Source of the DNA: Pseudomonas knackmussii B13
Lineage (GTDB): Bacteria; Pseudomonadota; Gammaproteobacteria; Pseudomonadales; Pseudomonadaceae
DNA: 64,000 nt
NCBI RefSeq assembly: GCF_000689415.1
Contig: NZ_HG322950.1
Coordinates: forward strand, 3,727,501-3,791,500
Direction: 5' to 3'
Below the pieces are notes generated by a model. The model was not told where the DNA came from. It searched no databases and saw only the letters and a list, made by a program, of their open reading frames with translations. Below, piece by piece: positions 15,749-24,860 of this stretch. The translations under genes were made by a program, and so were the position numbers. The stretch's first letter is position 1; the number at the start of each line of letters is the position of its first letter.

Positions 15749-16494
15749 AGGATGCCGCCTCGACCGCGCAGCGGGAGCAGAACCAGCGCCAAGGCCTGAT
15801 CGTCGGCACCATCACCTTGCCGTTCCGGCTGCTCGGGGTGCTGATCGGCTCACTGCTGTTCTCCATCGTCGTGGAATGCGTCGGCATGCACCTGTTCTGG
15901 AAGGACCAGGGCTGGCGTCACTCCCAGCAGATGTTGCAGTACGAGCTGGGGCACCTGTCCAACCACTTCACGCGCAGCGTCGTCGTGCGGGAGCCAGGGC
16001 GCACGGCGCATGAGCTGGTGGACACCGGCTACGAATGGGTATTCGTGCGCTCGGGACTGCTGGAACGCATGAGCCAGACCGCCGAGCGTGCCCGTGCGCC
16101 CAGCCACGGGCAGACGCGCAACTTCCGCTATTACATCAGCCAGGTCTATGTCTGGACCGAGAACTACCTGATCGCCGCGGCCTTCACGACGCTGACCTTC
16201 CTTGTGCGCCTGCTGGTCCTTGTGCTCACGTTGCCGCTGATCTCCACTGCGGCGTTCGTCGGCCTGATCGACGGCTTGGTGCGCAGGGACGTGCGCCGGT
16301 TCGGCGCGGGCCGCGAATCGGGTTTCATCTACCACCGTGCGAAAGCCAGCCTGATGCCCATAGCCGTTCTGCCCTGGGTCACGTACCTGGCCTTGCCGAT
16401 CTCGGTACACCCATTACTGATCCTCTTGCCGAGCGCCGCCTTGCTGGGACTGGCGGTGTCTCTGACTGCGGGGAGCTTCAAAAAGTACCTGTGA
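15745..16494 (+). CDS. ICE membrane protein (TIGR03747 type)
   Basis: 249 residues with about four transmembrane helices: one near 25-50, one or two near 145-175 and a pair at the C-terminus. Its position directly after traD and the opening REQNQRQGLIVGTITLPFRLLGVLIG match the TIGR03747 family. It probably assists TraD at the inner membrane. Last gene of the first transfer operon. Confidence 0.8.
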   Translation: MKDAASTAQREQNQRQGLIVGTITLPFRLLGVLIGSLLFSIVVECVGMHLFWKDQGWRHSQQMLQYELGHLSNHFTRSVVVREPGRTAHELVDTGYEWVFVRSGLLERMSQTAERARAPSHGQTRNFRYYISQVYVWTENYLIAAAFTTLTFLVRLLVLVLTLPLISTAAFVGLIDGLVRRDVRRFGAGRESGFIYHRAKASLMPIAVLPWVTYLALPISVHPLLILLPSAALLGLAVSLTAGSFKKYL

Positions 16495-16530
16495 GTGCTC
16501 GCCACCGGCAGCGCAGGAAGTAGTCGATGC

Positions 16531-16911
16531 TCAGACCTTCAACCGTGCGTACACCTGTTCCCAGGCCTTTGCAGCACGAACCTGTGCCGCCTCCATTTCG
16601 GCCCTGATCAGTTCGGTCATCTCGGCGTGGCCGGCTTCGGCTTCCTCCCAGATGAAGTACCTGCGCATCTCGTGCGTCTCGCCGTCCACGAAGACCATCG
16701 TCTCGAACAAGAGGGGATCGCCGCCTAGCGCGTGGTTGTGGTCCAGGCCGAGAAAAACCGTGGAGATACGGACGTCATCTATCCATGTTTCCGCCACACG
16801 CCTGTCGCCTTCCGCCATCCACATAGACCACTCAACGAGACTGTCGCACGGCACGGAGCGACGGCCATCGAGCTTGTAGTGCATGAGGCGTGGAGGACGG
16901 GGAATAGCCAT
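16531..16911 (-). CDS. Hypothetical protein inserted between transfer operons
   Basis: 126 residues, antisense to the transfer genes on both sides. Trp/Met-rich, with MHYKLDGRRSVPCDSLVEWSMWM at the start and a charged helical C-terminus. Family not recognised. It looks like a single-gene insertion in the gap where two tra operons usually abut. Start at 16911 is favoured; an upstream ATG at 16947 is in frame. The remaining gap to 17120 holds the promoter region of the next operon. Confidence 0.55.
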   Translation of the reverse strand: MAIPRPPRLMHYKLDGRRSVPCDSLVEWSMWMAEGDRRVAETWIDDVRISTVFLGLDHNHALGGDPLLFETMVFVDGETHEMRRYFIWEEAEAGHAEMTELIRAEMEAAQVRAAKAWEQVYARLKV

Positions 16912-17051
16912 GCTGAAAGAGTACCCCAACTCCATTTCTCTCCCCAATCTTCGCCATCGGTCTGCCCGGAGTTCAGCACGGCGCCGATAGGCACTTTCCG
17001 GGCCTCGAATCCGTGTCGAAAGCCCATGAATCCGGTCATCTGCGGGTTCCT

Positions 17052-17059
17052 ATTGTTTG
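17052..17059 (+). promoter_or_regulatory. Shared transfer-operon element ATTGTTTG, site 2
   Basis: ATTGTTTG preceded by GGTTCCT, 69 bases before the RAQPRD gene start. Spacing and sequence match sites 1 and 3. Confidence 0.5.
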
Positions 17060-17120
17060 CAGCCTAAAGCAGCGCTGATCTCCACGATCAAGCCATTGCT
17101 GATCACACAGGAATGGCGCG

Positions 17121-17504
17121 ATGGTGGCTTTAACCTGGCTGCGCGCCGCGCATCGCGGCGTGCCCACTTTTCTCGTGATGGCCCTCCTGCTGGGCCAGTC
17201 CCCGATGGCGTTGGGCGAGTCCCCGGCGCAGCGCCAGGAGTTGGTCGCCGCGCTGCGCCAGCTCGACGCGCTGGAGCGCACCGTCGCCGACAGCGCCGCG
17301 CATGCCTCCATCCAGCCGGGCGAACGCTATCACTTCGATTACCCGCGGCTGCTGGCTGATCTAGCGCGTATGCGCGCTGGCATCCAGGCCCACCTTACCC
17401 CGTCGCGTGCCCAGCCGCGCGACACCTCCGAACTGGCCGGCGGCTACCGCACCGAGCGGGCCGTCGAGGGATCGCTGCCGACGACTGTGGAGAACAAGCC
17501 ATGA
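17121..17504 (+). CDS. RAQPRD family ICE protein
   Basis: 127 residues with a signal peptide (ends near MALGES). The family-defining RAQPRD motif is present at about residues 95-100, followed by a short polar tail. The family (TIGR01690) marks the start of the main secretion-channel operon in this ICE class. Periplasmic; exact function unknown. Overlaps the next gene by 4 bases. Confidence 0.88.
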   Translation: MVALTWLRAAHRGVPTFLVMALLLGQSPMALGESPAQRQELVAALRQLDALERTVADSAAHASIQPGERYHFDYPRLLADLARMRAGIQAHLTPSRAQPRDTSELAGGYRTERAVEGSLPTTVENKP

Positions 17505-17734
17505 ACGGCGCCCAGGTCTCGGCATTTCAGGCCAACAGCGGCATCGCGCCTTCAGCGATGGCGACCGTCCTGGTCGGCGTCGTGTTCGCGGTCCTGCTCG
17601 TCTGGGGCGTCTGGGCCATCCGAACGGCCTACGTGGGGTGGTCCGAGAGCCGCCTCAACCAGCGCCAGTTCCTCGGCGTCTGCATCCGCTTCGTCGCGAT
17701 GTACCTCGTCCTGAGTTTCTTCCTCCTCTCTTGA
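17501..17734 (+). CDS. ICE protein, PFL_4701 family (TIGR03758)
   Basis: 77 residues with two transmembrane helices (about 18-40 and 57-75) joined by a short loop containing NQRQFLGVC. Size and position between RAQPRD and TIGR03745 genes fit the PFL_4701 family, a small inner-membrane or pilin-like component. Confidence 0.8.
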   Translation: MNGAQVSAFQANSGIAPSAMATVLVGVVFAVLLVWGVWAIRTAYVGWSESRLNQRQFLGVCIRFVAMYLVLSFFLLS

Positions 17735-17744
17735 CCTGAAAGGC

Positions 17745-18110
17745 ATGACCATGCAAAACCGCATCCTCAATTCCCGTCTCGCCCAGCGCGCCGCCGTGGC
17801 CCTGGGCATCGCCGCGCTGCCCGCGCTGTCGTTCGCGCAGGGTTTGCCGCAGTTGGAGAACCCGACCCGTGGCACCGGCAACGGCATCATGGAGACGATC
17901 CGCAACTACGGCTACGACATCATCATGCTCGTGGCATTGCTGGTTGTGGCGTCGATGTTTATTGGCGTCTGCTACCACGCCTACGGGACCTACGCGGAAA
18001 TCCACACTGGCCGCAAAACCTGGGGCCAATTCGGCCTCACGGTCGCCATCGGCGCAGTGCTGCTCGTGATCGGCATCTGGCTGCTCACCGAAGCCACCGG
18101 CATCCTGTAA
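17745..18110 (+). CDS. VirB2/TraA-like ICE membrane protein (TIGR03745)
   Basis: 121 residues. The long N-terminal signal (to about SFAQ), then two membrane helices (residues 60-80 and 98-117) split by a short charged loop, give a pilin-like shape. TIGR03745 proteins are the probable conjugative pilin of this system; that role is inferred from size, topology and gene order. Confidence 0.8.
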   Translation: MTMQNRILNSRLAQRAAVALGIAALPALSFAQGLPQLENPTRGTGNGIMETIRNYGYDIIMLVALLVVASMFIGVCYHAYGTYAEIHTGRKTWGQFGLTVAIGAVLLVIGIWLLTEATGIL

Positions 18111-18122
18111 GGCGAGGCTGGT

Positions 18123-18533
18123 ATGTCCGAGCAGCAGCACGTCCGTGCTGACGGGACGGTCACGTTCCTTCCGCACCGGCTCAACCGCCATCCCGTTGTT
18201 GTGCGCGGCCTCACCGCCGACGAGCTGTGGATCTGCTGCGGCCTGTCCGGCGCCGCCGGCCTGCTGGTCGGTGCGCCGCTGTCCTGGGTGTTCCGCACGA
18301 TCGCGCTTGCACCCACGTTCGTCGTGCTGGGCGTGGCCTTCGGCGTGTTCATCGGGGGCGGCATCCTGCGTCGCCTCAAGCGTGGGCGTCCCGACACCTG
18401 GCTGTATCGGCAACTCCAGTGGCGCATCGCCACGCGCCACCCGCTGGTGGCAGGCTGGGTGGGCGGCCATGTACTGATCTCACGCTCCGGCTTCTGGACC
18501 ACCCGAAGGTCTGCAGCAAGGGGGTCACGATGA
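18123..18533 (+). CDS. VirB3/TraL-like ICE protein (TIGR03750)
   Basis: 136 residues with two adjacent transmembrane helices near residues 35-80 and a basic C-terminal part. The segment FLPHRLNRHPVVVRGLTADEL fits the TIGR03750 family. Inner-membrane component of the mating channel. Overlaps the next gene by 4 bases (ATGA). Confidence 0.8.
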   Translation: MSEQQHVRADGTVTFLPHRLNRHPVVVRGLTADELWICCGLSGAAGLLVGAPLSWVFRTIALAPTFVVLGVAFGVFIGGGILRRLKRGRPDTWLYRQLQWRIATRHPLVAGWVGGHVLISRSGFWTTRRSAARGSR

Positions 18534-19222
18534 GCCGTTTCAAGAACGAGATCACCCATCTGCAGGCGCACATCAAGACGCTCCGCCTGGGTGCTGGCGC
18601 GCTGGTCATCGTCGCCCTGGTCATGGGCGGCGGCTGGTGGAGCGCTCCGCGCGACTTGACCATCCACGTCCCTCCTGATCTGCGCTCCGGCAGTACCCGC
18701 AAGTGGTGGGAAGTGCCGCCCGAATCGGTCTATGCGTTCACGTTCTACGTGTTTCAGACCCTCAACCGCTGGCCGACGAATGGTGAAGAGGACTACGCAC
18801 GCAATCTCCACACGCTCTCGCCGTACCTCACGCCGTCGTGCCAGGCCTACCTGCGGGCGGACTACGACTACCGCCGCTCCACGGGCGAGCTGCGCCAGCG
18901 CGTGCGCGGCATCTACGAAATCCCCGGTCGCGGCTATGGCGACGACCCCACGGCGCGCGTGCGCGTGGTGTCCGACCGCGACTGGGTGGTGACGCTGGAC
19001 ATCACCGCCGACGAGTACTACGGCGCCGAGCAGGTCAAGCGGGCCCTCGTGCGCTACCCCGTGAAGGTCACGCGGGTGGACGTCGATCCGACGCGCAACC
19101 CGTTCGGCCTGGCGCTCGACTGCTACGACGGCACGCCCCAGCGCATCAGTACGCCGGAGCCAACGCGCCCGGCGCCAAGCGGCCTGTCTCCACAAGCGCC
19201 CCAAGGAGGAAGCACCCCATGA
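18530..19222 (+). CDS. VirB8/TraE-like ICE protein, PFL_4703 family (TIGR03746)
   Basis: 230 residues: one transmembrane helix at about 20-38 and a periplasmic domain opening with the typical HVPPDLRSG. VirB8-like scaffold of the type IV secretion channel, by gene order and topology. The C-terminal 20 residues are Pro/Ser-rich. Coupled on both sides by 4-base overlaps. Confidence 0.82.
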   Translation: MSRFKNEITHLQAHIKTLRLGAGALVIVALVMGGGWWSAPRDLTIHVPPDLRSGSTRKWWEVPPESVYAFTFYVFQTLNRWPTNGEEDYARNLHTLSPYLTPSCQAYLRADYDYRRSTGELRQRVRGIYEIPGRGYGDDPTARVRVVSDRDWVVTLDITADEYYGAEQVKRALVRYPVKVTRVDVDPTRNPFGLALDCYDGTPQRISTPEPTRPAPSGLSPQAPQGGSTP

Positions 19223-20151
19223 AGCACCCTGTATTCAAGCTGCCGGGGCTGTTGGCCGTGGCCGCCGCAGTGGTCATGTCCTCCGCTGCCCAGGCGGTGG
19301 AAATCCTGCGCTGGGAACGCATGCCGCTGGCGGTGCCCTTGAAGGTCGGCCAGGAGCGCGTCGTGTTCATCGACAAGAACGTCCGCGTCGGCGTGCCCGC
19401 TGGCGTCAGCGAACGCCTACGGGTGCAGAGCGCGGGCGGCGCGGTGTACCTGCGCGCCAGCGAGCCGATCGAGCCCACACGGCTGCAACTGCAGGACGCC
19501 GACACGGGCGCGCTGATCCTGCTGGACATTGCGGCCGAGCCGCCCAAGGACGGGGAAGCCGAGCTGGAGCCGGTGCGCATCGTCGAGGGCAACAGCACCC
19601 CGGCACGCTATGGCGATCAGCCCGGCGATGCCGACGATGCCCCGGCACGCGCCCAGGACCCGACAGGCACGCGGGCAACGCGCCGCGAAACCCCGGTTCC
19701 GGTCGTGCTGACGCGCTATGCCGCGCAAAACCTCTACGCACCGCTGCGCACTGTGGAGCCGCTACCGGGCGTCATGCGGGTGAACCTGCGCCGCGACTTC
19801 GACCTCGGCACGCTGATGCCGACGCTGCCGGTGCGCGCGGTCGCGCTCGCGTCGTGGCGTCTGGAAGACCAGTGGGTCACGGCCGTGCGCCTGACCAATA
19901 GCAGCGGCGGCTGGATCACTCTCGACCCCCGCGTGCTGCAAGGCGACTTCCTCACCGCCACCTTCCAGCACGAAGCACTCGGCCCGCGCGGAACGCCCGA
20001 GGACACGACCGTGCTGTACCTGGTGACGCGCGGGCACGGCCTTGCCCAGTCGCTGCTGCCGGCGATCAACCGCTTCGACCCAGCCGCGCATTTGCCGCAA
20101 CCCGAAGCCGAGGCCACCACCGCCAGCAAGGAGTCCCGCCATGCGCAGTAA
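19219..20151 (+). CDS. VirB9/TraK-like ICE protein, PFL_4704 family (TIGR03749)
   Basis: 310 residues with a signal peptide (ends near AAQAVE). The mature start EILRWERMPLAVPLKVGQERV is diagnostic of PFL_4704. Periplasmic or outer-membrane ring component that works with the VirB10-like protein. A low-complexity linker at about 115-155 separates two domains. Start ATG at 19219 is preceded by AAGGAGG. Confidence 0.85.
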   Translation: MKHPVFKLPGLLAVAAAVVMSSAAQAVEILRWERMPLAVPLKVGQERVVFIDKNVRVGVPAGVSERLRVQSAGGAVYLRASEPIEPTRLQLQDADTGALILLDIAAEPPKDGEAELEPVRIVEGNSTPARYGDQPGDADDAPARAQDPTGTRATRRETPVPVVLTRYAAQNLYAPLRTVEPLPGVMRVNLRRDFDLGTLMPTLPVRAVALASWRLEDQWVTAVRLTNSSGGWITLDPRVLQGDFLTATFQHEALGPRGTPEDTTVLYLVTRGHGLAQSLLPAINRFDPAAHLPQPEAEATTASKESRHAQ

Positions 20152-21559
20152 CGGACTCCTGAAGTGGTTGATGATCCCCGTGGCCCTGCTGGTGCTGTTC
20201 GTCGCCATCCGGATGTTTTCGGGTGGAAGCTCGTCTGCGCCTCCCGCCGCGGATGCCGGCGCCAAGCTCACGCCGGAGGAAATGAAGGCGCTGGGCATCG
20301 AGGGCGATACCCCCCGCGATACCGTAGCGACGCTCGTGGCGCAGGTGAAGCAGTTGCGCACCGAGCTTCAGACGGTCCTGTCCGACAACAAGTCCCAGCG
20401 CGAGGAGAACCAGCGCCTGCGCCAACGCGAGAACTCGATCGACCAGCGCATCAATTCGGCCCTCGAATCCGAGCGCTCCAACCTGCGCCGCGACCAGCAG
20501 CAGGCGGCCAGCGAGCGCCAGCAGACCGAGGGGCTGCTCGCCGACCTACAGCGGCGCTTGGAAAGCATCGGCGGGCGTGGCGGCGGCCACGCCGATCTAC
20601 CCGTGGGCCTGGGACTGCGTGACGGCGACGAGGCAGGCATGGAAGGCGGCGTGCGCTGGGTCGAGCCGAACGACGCTAAGCCCGCTGATGGGCGTAACGG
20701 CAGTCGTGCCACGGGTGGCGGCACGAGCTTTCCGACGAGCTTCGGCCCTGCGCAGAGCACGCTGGAAACCACGGCGAAAACCGTGGCGAACGCGGGCGCC
20801 CGCGCCGCAGGCGTCAAGAGCGCCAAGCCGGTCTATACGGTGCCTACCAACTCGACGCTGATGGGGTCGGTGGCTATGACGGCGCTGATCGGCCGCGTGC
20901 CGATTGACGGCACGGTCAACGATCCGTATCCGTTCAAAGTCCTGGTCGGCCCCGACAACCTCACGGCAAACGGCATCGACATTCCCGATGTGGCCGGCGC
21001 CGTGTTTTCCGGCACTGCCTCGGGCGACTGGACGCTCTCTTGTGTGCGCGGCCAGGTGCGCAGCATCACCTTTGTGTTCCATGACGGAACCATTCGGACG
21101 ATTCCCGAAGACCGCGACGGCAACCAGCAGAACAATCAGCAGCGCGACGGATTGGGCTGGATCAGCGACCCGTATGGCATTCCTTGCGTCAGTGGAGAGC
21201 GGCGCAGCAACGCCCAGCAATACCTCGGTTCGCAGGCGCTCATCACCGCGGCGGGTGCGGGCGTGGCCTCGCTTATCGACAGCGACAGCGGCCAGATGTC
21301 CTACGTGGGCGCAGACGGTTCCATCGGCAGCGTCGGCATTTCCAGCAACGAAGCCGTAGGTCGCATCCTGGCCGGTGGCGTGCGGGACATGGCCGATTGG
21401 GTGAACAAGTTGTACGGCCAGGCCTTCGCCGCCGTCTATGTCCAACCCGGCGCGAAGGTCGCCGTCCATCTCGAAAAGCCGCTCGCCATCGATTTCGATC
21501 CCGAAGGCCGCAAGGTCGATCACCGCGCAGGAGAAAGCCATGCTCTCGAACTTGAATAA
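20141..21559 (+). CDS. VirB10/TraB-like ICE protein, PFL_4705 family (TIGR03752)
   Basis: 472 residues: a short cytoplasmic start, one transmembrane helix (about 7-25), a long coiled coil rich in Gln, Arg and Glu (about 65-150), then a periplasmic beta-barrel domain from about 230 on. This is the core-complex protein spanning the envelope. Overlaps the upstream gene by 11 bases and the downstream lipoprotein gene by 20 bases. Confidence 0.88.
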   Translation: MRSNGLLKWLMIPVALLVLFVAIRMFSGGSSSAPPAADAGAKLTPEEMKALGIEGDTPRDTVATLVAQVKQLRTELQTVLSDNKSQREENQRLRQRENSIDQRINSALESERSNLRRDQQQAASERQQTEGLLADLQRRLESIGGRGGGHADLPVGLGLRDGDEAGMEGGVRWVEPNDAKPADGRNGSRATGGGTSFPTSFGPAQSTLETTAKTVANAGARAAGVKSAKPVYTVPTNSTLMGSVAMTALIGRVPIDGTVNDPYPFKVLVGPDNLTANGIDIPDVAGAVFSGTASGDWTLSCVRGQVRSITFVFHDGTIRTIPEDRDGNQQNNQQRDGLGWISDPYGIPCVSGERRSNAQQYLGSQALITAAGAGVASLIDSDSGQMSYVGADGSIGSVGISSNEAVGRILAGGVRDMADWVNKLYGQAFAAVYVQPGAKVAVHLEKPLAIDFDPEGRKVDHRAGESHALELE

Positions 21560-21980
21560 GGGCCTGGCGCTGGCTCTTGCCGTCGCGGTGCTCGGCGGCT
21601 GCGCCACCAGTAAGGAAAAGCTGCTGCCGCACGGCGACAGCACAATGATGGACATCTGGCAGACCAACGCCGGCGACGGCGGCGGTGGCGCCGGCCAAGT
21701 GGCGCGCAGGCAATTGCTCGATGCACGCCAGAGCCTGCGCCGGCCGCTGACCGACGCCGACGTGCAGGCCGCGCCCGCCGAGCAGATGCGCTACACGCGG
21801 ACCGCGCGCAACGAGGTCTATCGCCAGTTCCAGCGTCTGCCCAATCCCGACCTGGTGATGTACGTGTACCCGCATCTGGCGGGCACGGACCCCGTGCCGG
21901 TTCCGGGCTACACGACGGTCTTCCCCCTCTACCAGCGCGTGCAGTACGCCATGCCGGGCGAGCGCGTGGAGGACTACTGA
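21540..21980 (+). CDS. TraV/VirB7-like conjugative lipoprotein (TIGR03751)
   Basis: 146 residues. Lipoprotein signal with lipobox LGGC (Cys at about 21) and a mature domain ending in a Tyr-rich part (YVYPHLAGTDPVPVPGYTTVFPLYQ) typical of the family. It would anchor the outer-membrane part of the channel. The stop overlaps the ATPase start (TGATG). Confidence 0.85.
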   Translation: MLSNLNKGLALALAVAVLGGCATSKEKLLPHGDSTMMDIWQTNAGDGGGGAGQVARRQLLDARQSLRRPLTDADVQAAPAEQMRYTRTARNEVYRQFQRLPNPDLVMYVYPHLAGTDPVPVPGYTTVFPLYQRVQYAMPGERVEDY

Positions 21981-24847
21981 TGCGCTGGAAACTCCCCTGG
22001 CCGAAGCTGGCCGCATCCGGCGCTGGCGAGGACGAGCAGCCGGACGGCTGGCAGCGCCACGTCGAGACCTTGCGACAGGCCGGCATCCCTGAACCCGGCG
22101 CGGCGGTCCAGGACCGCAGGCCGGCGACCTTGGCAGACGAGCAGGCGCTGTACGACGTCGCGCCGTCCTTCACGGAACTGCTGCCTTGGGTGGAGTTTCT
22201 GCCCCAATCGAAGTCCATGCTGCTGGAGGACGGGCAATCGGTCGCGGCCTTCTACGAGCTGGTGCCGCTGGGCACCGAAGGTCGGGAACCCGGCTGGCTC
22301 GCGCATGCCCGAGATGCGCTCGAAAACGCGCTGCAAGACTCGTTCGACGAACTGGACGAGAACCCCTGGGTGCTTCAGCTCTACGCGCAGGACGAGCCCA
22401 GCTTCGACCAGTACATGCAGACCCTGCGCGACTACGTGCAGCCGCGCGCCCGCGGCACGGCGTTCACGGAGTTCTATTTGCGCTTCTTCGGCCACCACCT
22501 GCGGGCGGTGGCCAAGCCGGGCGGGCTGTTCGAGGACACGGTGGTCACGCGGCTGCGCTGGCGGGGTCAGACGCGGCGCGTGCGCATGGTCGTCTATCGC
22601 CGGGCCACCGGACAGGCGAGCCGCCGCGGCCAGACGCCAGAACAAATGCTCAATATCGTCTGCGACCGCCTGTGCGGCGGGCTGGCGAACGCTGGCATCC
22701 AGGCTCGGCGCATGGATGCGGCCGGGGTTCACGATTGGCTTTTGCGCTGGTTCAACCCGCGCCCAACTCTGCTGGGGCCGGGCGTGGAAGACCGCGAGCG
22801 GTTCTACGCGCTCGCGCGCTACCCTGACGAGACCGAGGAAGGCGAGATCGAGCTTGCGAGCGGGCGTGATTTCAGCCAGCGGCTGTTCTTCGGCCAGCCG
22901 CGATCCGACGTGGCGCACGGCACCTGGCACTTCGACGGCATGCCGCATCGCGTGCTGATCACCGACCGCCTGCGCATGCCGCCCGGCACGGGGCACTTGA
23001 CCGGCGAAACCCGCAAGGGCGATGCGATCAACACCCTGTTCGACCAGATGCCGGAAGACACGCTGATGTGTCTCACGATGGTTGCCACACCGCAGGATGT
23101 CCTGGAAGCGGACCTCAACCACCTGGCAAAGAAGGCCGTGGGAGAGACGCTGGCGTCGGAGCAGACGCTCAAGGACGTGCAGGAGGCCCGCTCGCTGATC
23201 GGCAGCGCGCATAAGCTCTACCGGGGAACTCTGGCGTTCTACCTGCGCGGGCGCGACGAGGCGGAACTGGACCGGCGCGGGCTGGACTTGGCGAACGTCA
23301 TGCTCAATGCCGGCTTGCAGCCGGTGCGCGAGGACGACGAGGTGGCGCCGCTCAACAGCTACTTGCGCTGGCTACCGTGCTGCTACAACCCCGGCCAGGA
23401 TCGGCGCAAGTGGTACACCCAACTGATGTTCGCCCAGCACGCGGCGAACCTGTCGCCGGTGTGGGGCCGCGCCCAGGGTACGGGGCACCCCGGCATCACG
23501 ATGTTCAACCGCGGTGGTGGGCCGATCACCTTCGACCCGCTCAACCGCCTGGACCGGCAGATGAACGCGCATCTGTTCCTGTTCGGTCCCACCGGCTCCG
23601 GTAAGAGCGCCACACTCAACAACCTCTTGAACCAGGTCACGGCCATCTACCGGCCGCGCCTCTTCATCGTGGAAGCCGGCAACAGCTTCGGCCTGTTCAG
23701 CGATTTCGCCAAGCGCCTGGGCCTCACCGTAAACCGGGTCAAGCTGTCACCTGGCTCGGGCATCAGCCTCGCGCCATTCGCCGATGCGCGCCGGCTGATC
23801 GAGACGCCAAGCGACGTGCAGACGCTCGATGCCGATGCGCTGGATGAAGACCTACCACCGGATGCCTCGGCCATGGAGGCGGACGAACAGCGTGACGTGC
23901 TGGGCGAACTGGAGATCACGGCGCGTTTGATGATCACGGGCGGCGAAGACAAGGAAGAAGCCCGGATGACGCGGGCCGATCGCTCGCTCATCCGCCAGTG
24001 CATCCTCGACGCCGCCGAGCACTGCGTGGCCGAGAAGCGCACGGTCCTCACGCGCGACGTGCGCAATGCGCTGCGCGCCCGGGGCCAGGACCCGACACTG
24101 CCCGAGATGCGCCGCGTGCGGCTGCTGGAGATGGCAGACGCGATGGACATGTTCTGCCAAGGCACGGACGGCGAAATGTTCGACCGCGACGGCACGCCGT
24201 GGCCCGAAGCCGACATCACGCTGGTGGATCTGGCGACCTACGCTCGTGAGGGCTACAACGCCCAGCTCTCCATCGCTTACATCAGCCTGATCAGCACGGT
24301 GAACAACATCGCCGAGCGCGACCAGTATCTGGGCCGCCCGATCATCAACGTGACCGACGAAGGGCACATCATCACGAAGAACCCGCTGCTCGCGCCCTAC
24401 GTGGTCAAGATCACGAAGATGTGGCGCAAGTTGGGGGCCTGGTTCTGGCTCGCGACGCAGAACATCGACGACCTGCCGCGTGCCGCAGAGCCCATGCTCA
24501 ACATGATCGAGTGGTGGATCTGCCTGTCGATGCCGCCGGACGAGGTGGAGAAGATCGCCCGGTTCCGCGAACTCTCGCCCGCGCAGAAGGCGCTGATGCT
24601 TTCGGCGCGCAAAGAGGCGGGGAAATTCACCGAGGGCGTCATCCTCTCCAAGAGCATGGAAGTGCTCTTCCGCGCTGTGCCGCCAAGCCTCTACCTCGCG
24701 CTCGCGCAAACCGAACCCGAAGAGAAGGCCGACCGCTACCAGCTCATGCAGCAATACGGCTGCACCGAACTGGAAGCGGCCTTCAAGGTGGCCGAGAAGA
24801 TCGACCAGGCACGCGGCATCGAGTCGCCAGCCCTGGAACTGTCGTAA
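21980..24847 (+). CDS. VirB4/TraC-type conjugative transfer ATPase, PFL_4706 family (TIGR03744)
   Basis: 955 residues. Walker A GPTGSGKS at about 535-542, Walker B region INVTDEGHII at about 790, and a late WFWLATQNIDDLP segment, all as in VirB4/TraC ATPases. It powers pilus assembly and substrate transfer at the inner membrane. It is the largest protein of the window and the standard phylogenetic marker for this secretion system. Confidence 0.92.
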   Translation: MRWKLPWPKLAASGAGEDEQPDGWQRHVETLRQAGIPEPGAAVQDRRPATLADEQALYDVAPSFTELLPWVEFLPQSKSMLLEDGQSVAAFYELVPLGTEGREPGWLAHARDALENALQDSFDELDENPWVLQLYAQDEPSFDQYMQTLRDYVQPRARGTAFTEFYLRFFGHHLRAVAKPGGLFEDTVVTRLRWRGQTRRVRMVVYRRATGQASRRGQTPEQMLNIVCDRLCGGLANAGIQARRMDAAGVHDWLLRWFNPRPTLLGPGVEDRERFYALARYPDETEEGEIELASGRDFSQRLFFGQPRSDVAHGTWHFDGMPHRVLITDRLRMPPGTGHLTGETRKGDAINTLFDQMPEDTLMCLTMVATPQDVLEADLNHLAKKAVGETLASEQTLKDVQEARSLIGSAHKLYRGTLAFYLRGRDEAELDRRGLDLANVMLNAGLQPVREDDEVAPLNSYLRWLPCCYNPGQDRRKWYTQLMFAQHAANLSPVWGRAQGTGHPGITMFNRGGGPITFDPLNRLDRQMNAHLFLFGPTGSGKSATLNNLLNQVTAIYRPRLFIVEAGNSFGLFSDFAKRLGLTVNRVKLSPGSGISLAPFADARRLIETPSDVQTLDADALDEDLPPDASAMEADEQRDVLGELEITARLMITGGEDKEEARMTRADRSLIRQCILDAAEHCVAEKRTVLTRDVRNALRARGQDPTLPEMRRVRLLEMADAMDMFCQGTDGEMFDRDGTPWPEADITLVDLATYAREGYNAQLSIAYISLISTVNNIAERDQYLGRPIINVTDEGHIITKNPLLAPYVVKITKMWRKLGAWFWLATQNIDDLPRAAEPMLNMIEWWICLSMPPDEVEKIARFRELSPAQKALMLSARKEAGKFTEGVILSKSMEVLFRAVPPSLYLALAQTEPEEKADRYQLMQQYGCTELEAAFKVAEKIDQARGIESPALELS

Positions 24848-24860
24848 GCCGGAGAACGCC

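Noticed and set aside
17745..18110. TIGR03745 protein as a small multidrug transporter
   Set aside because: Two-helix topology with signal peptide and its place in the transfer operon fit a pilin-like component better.
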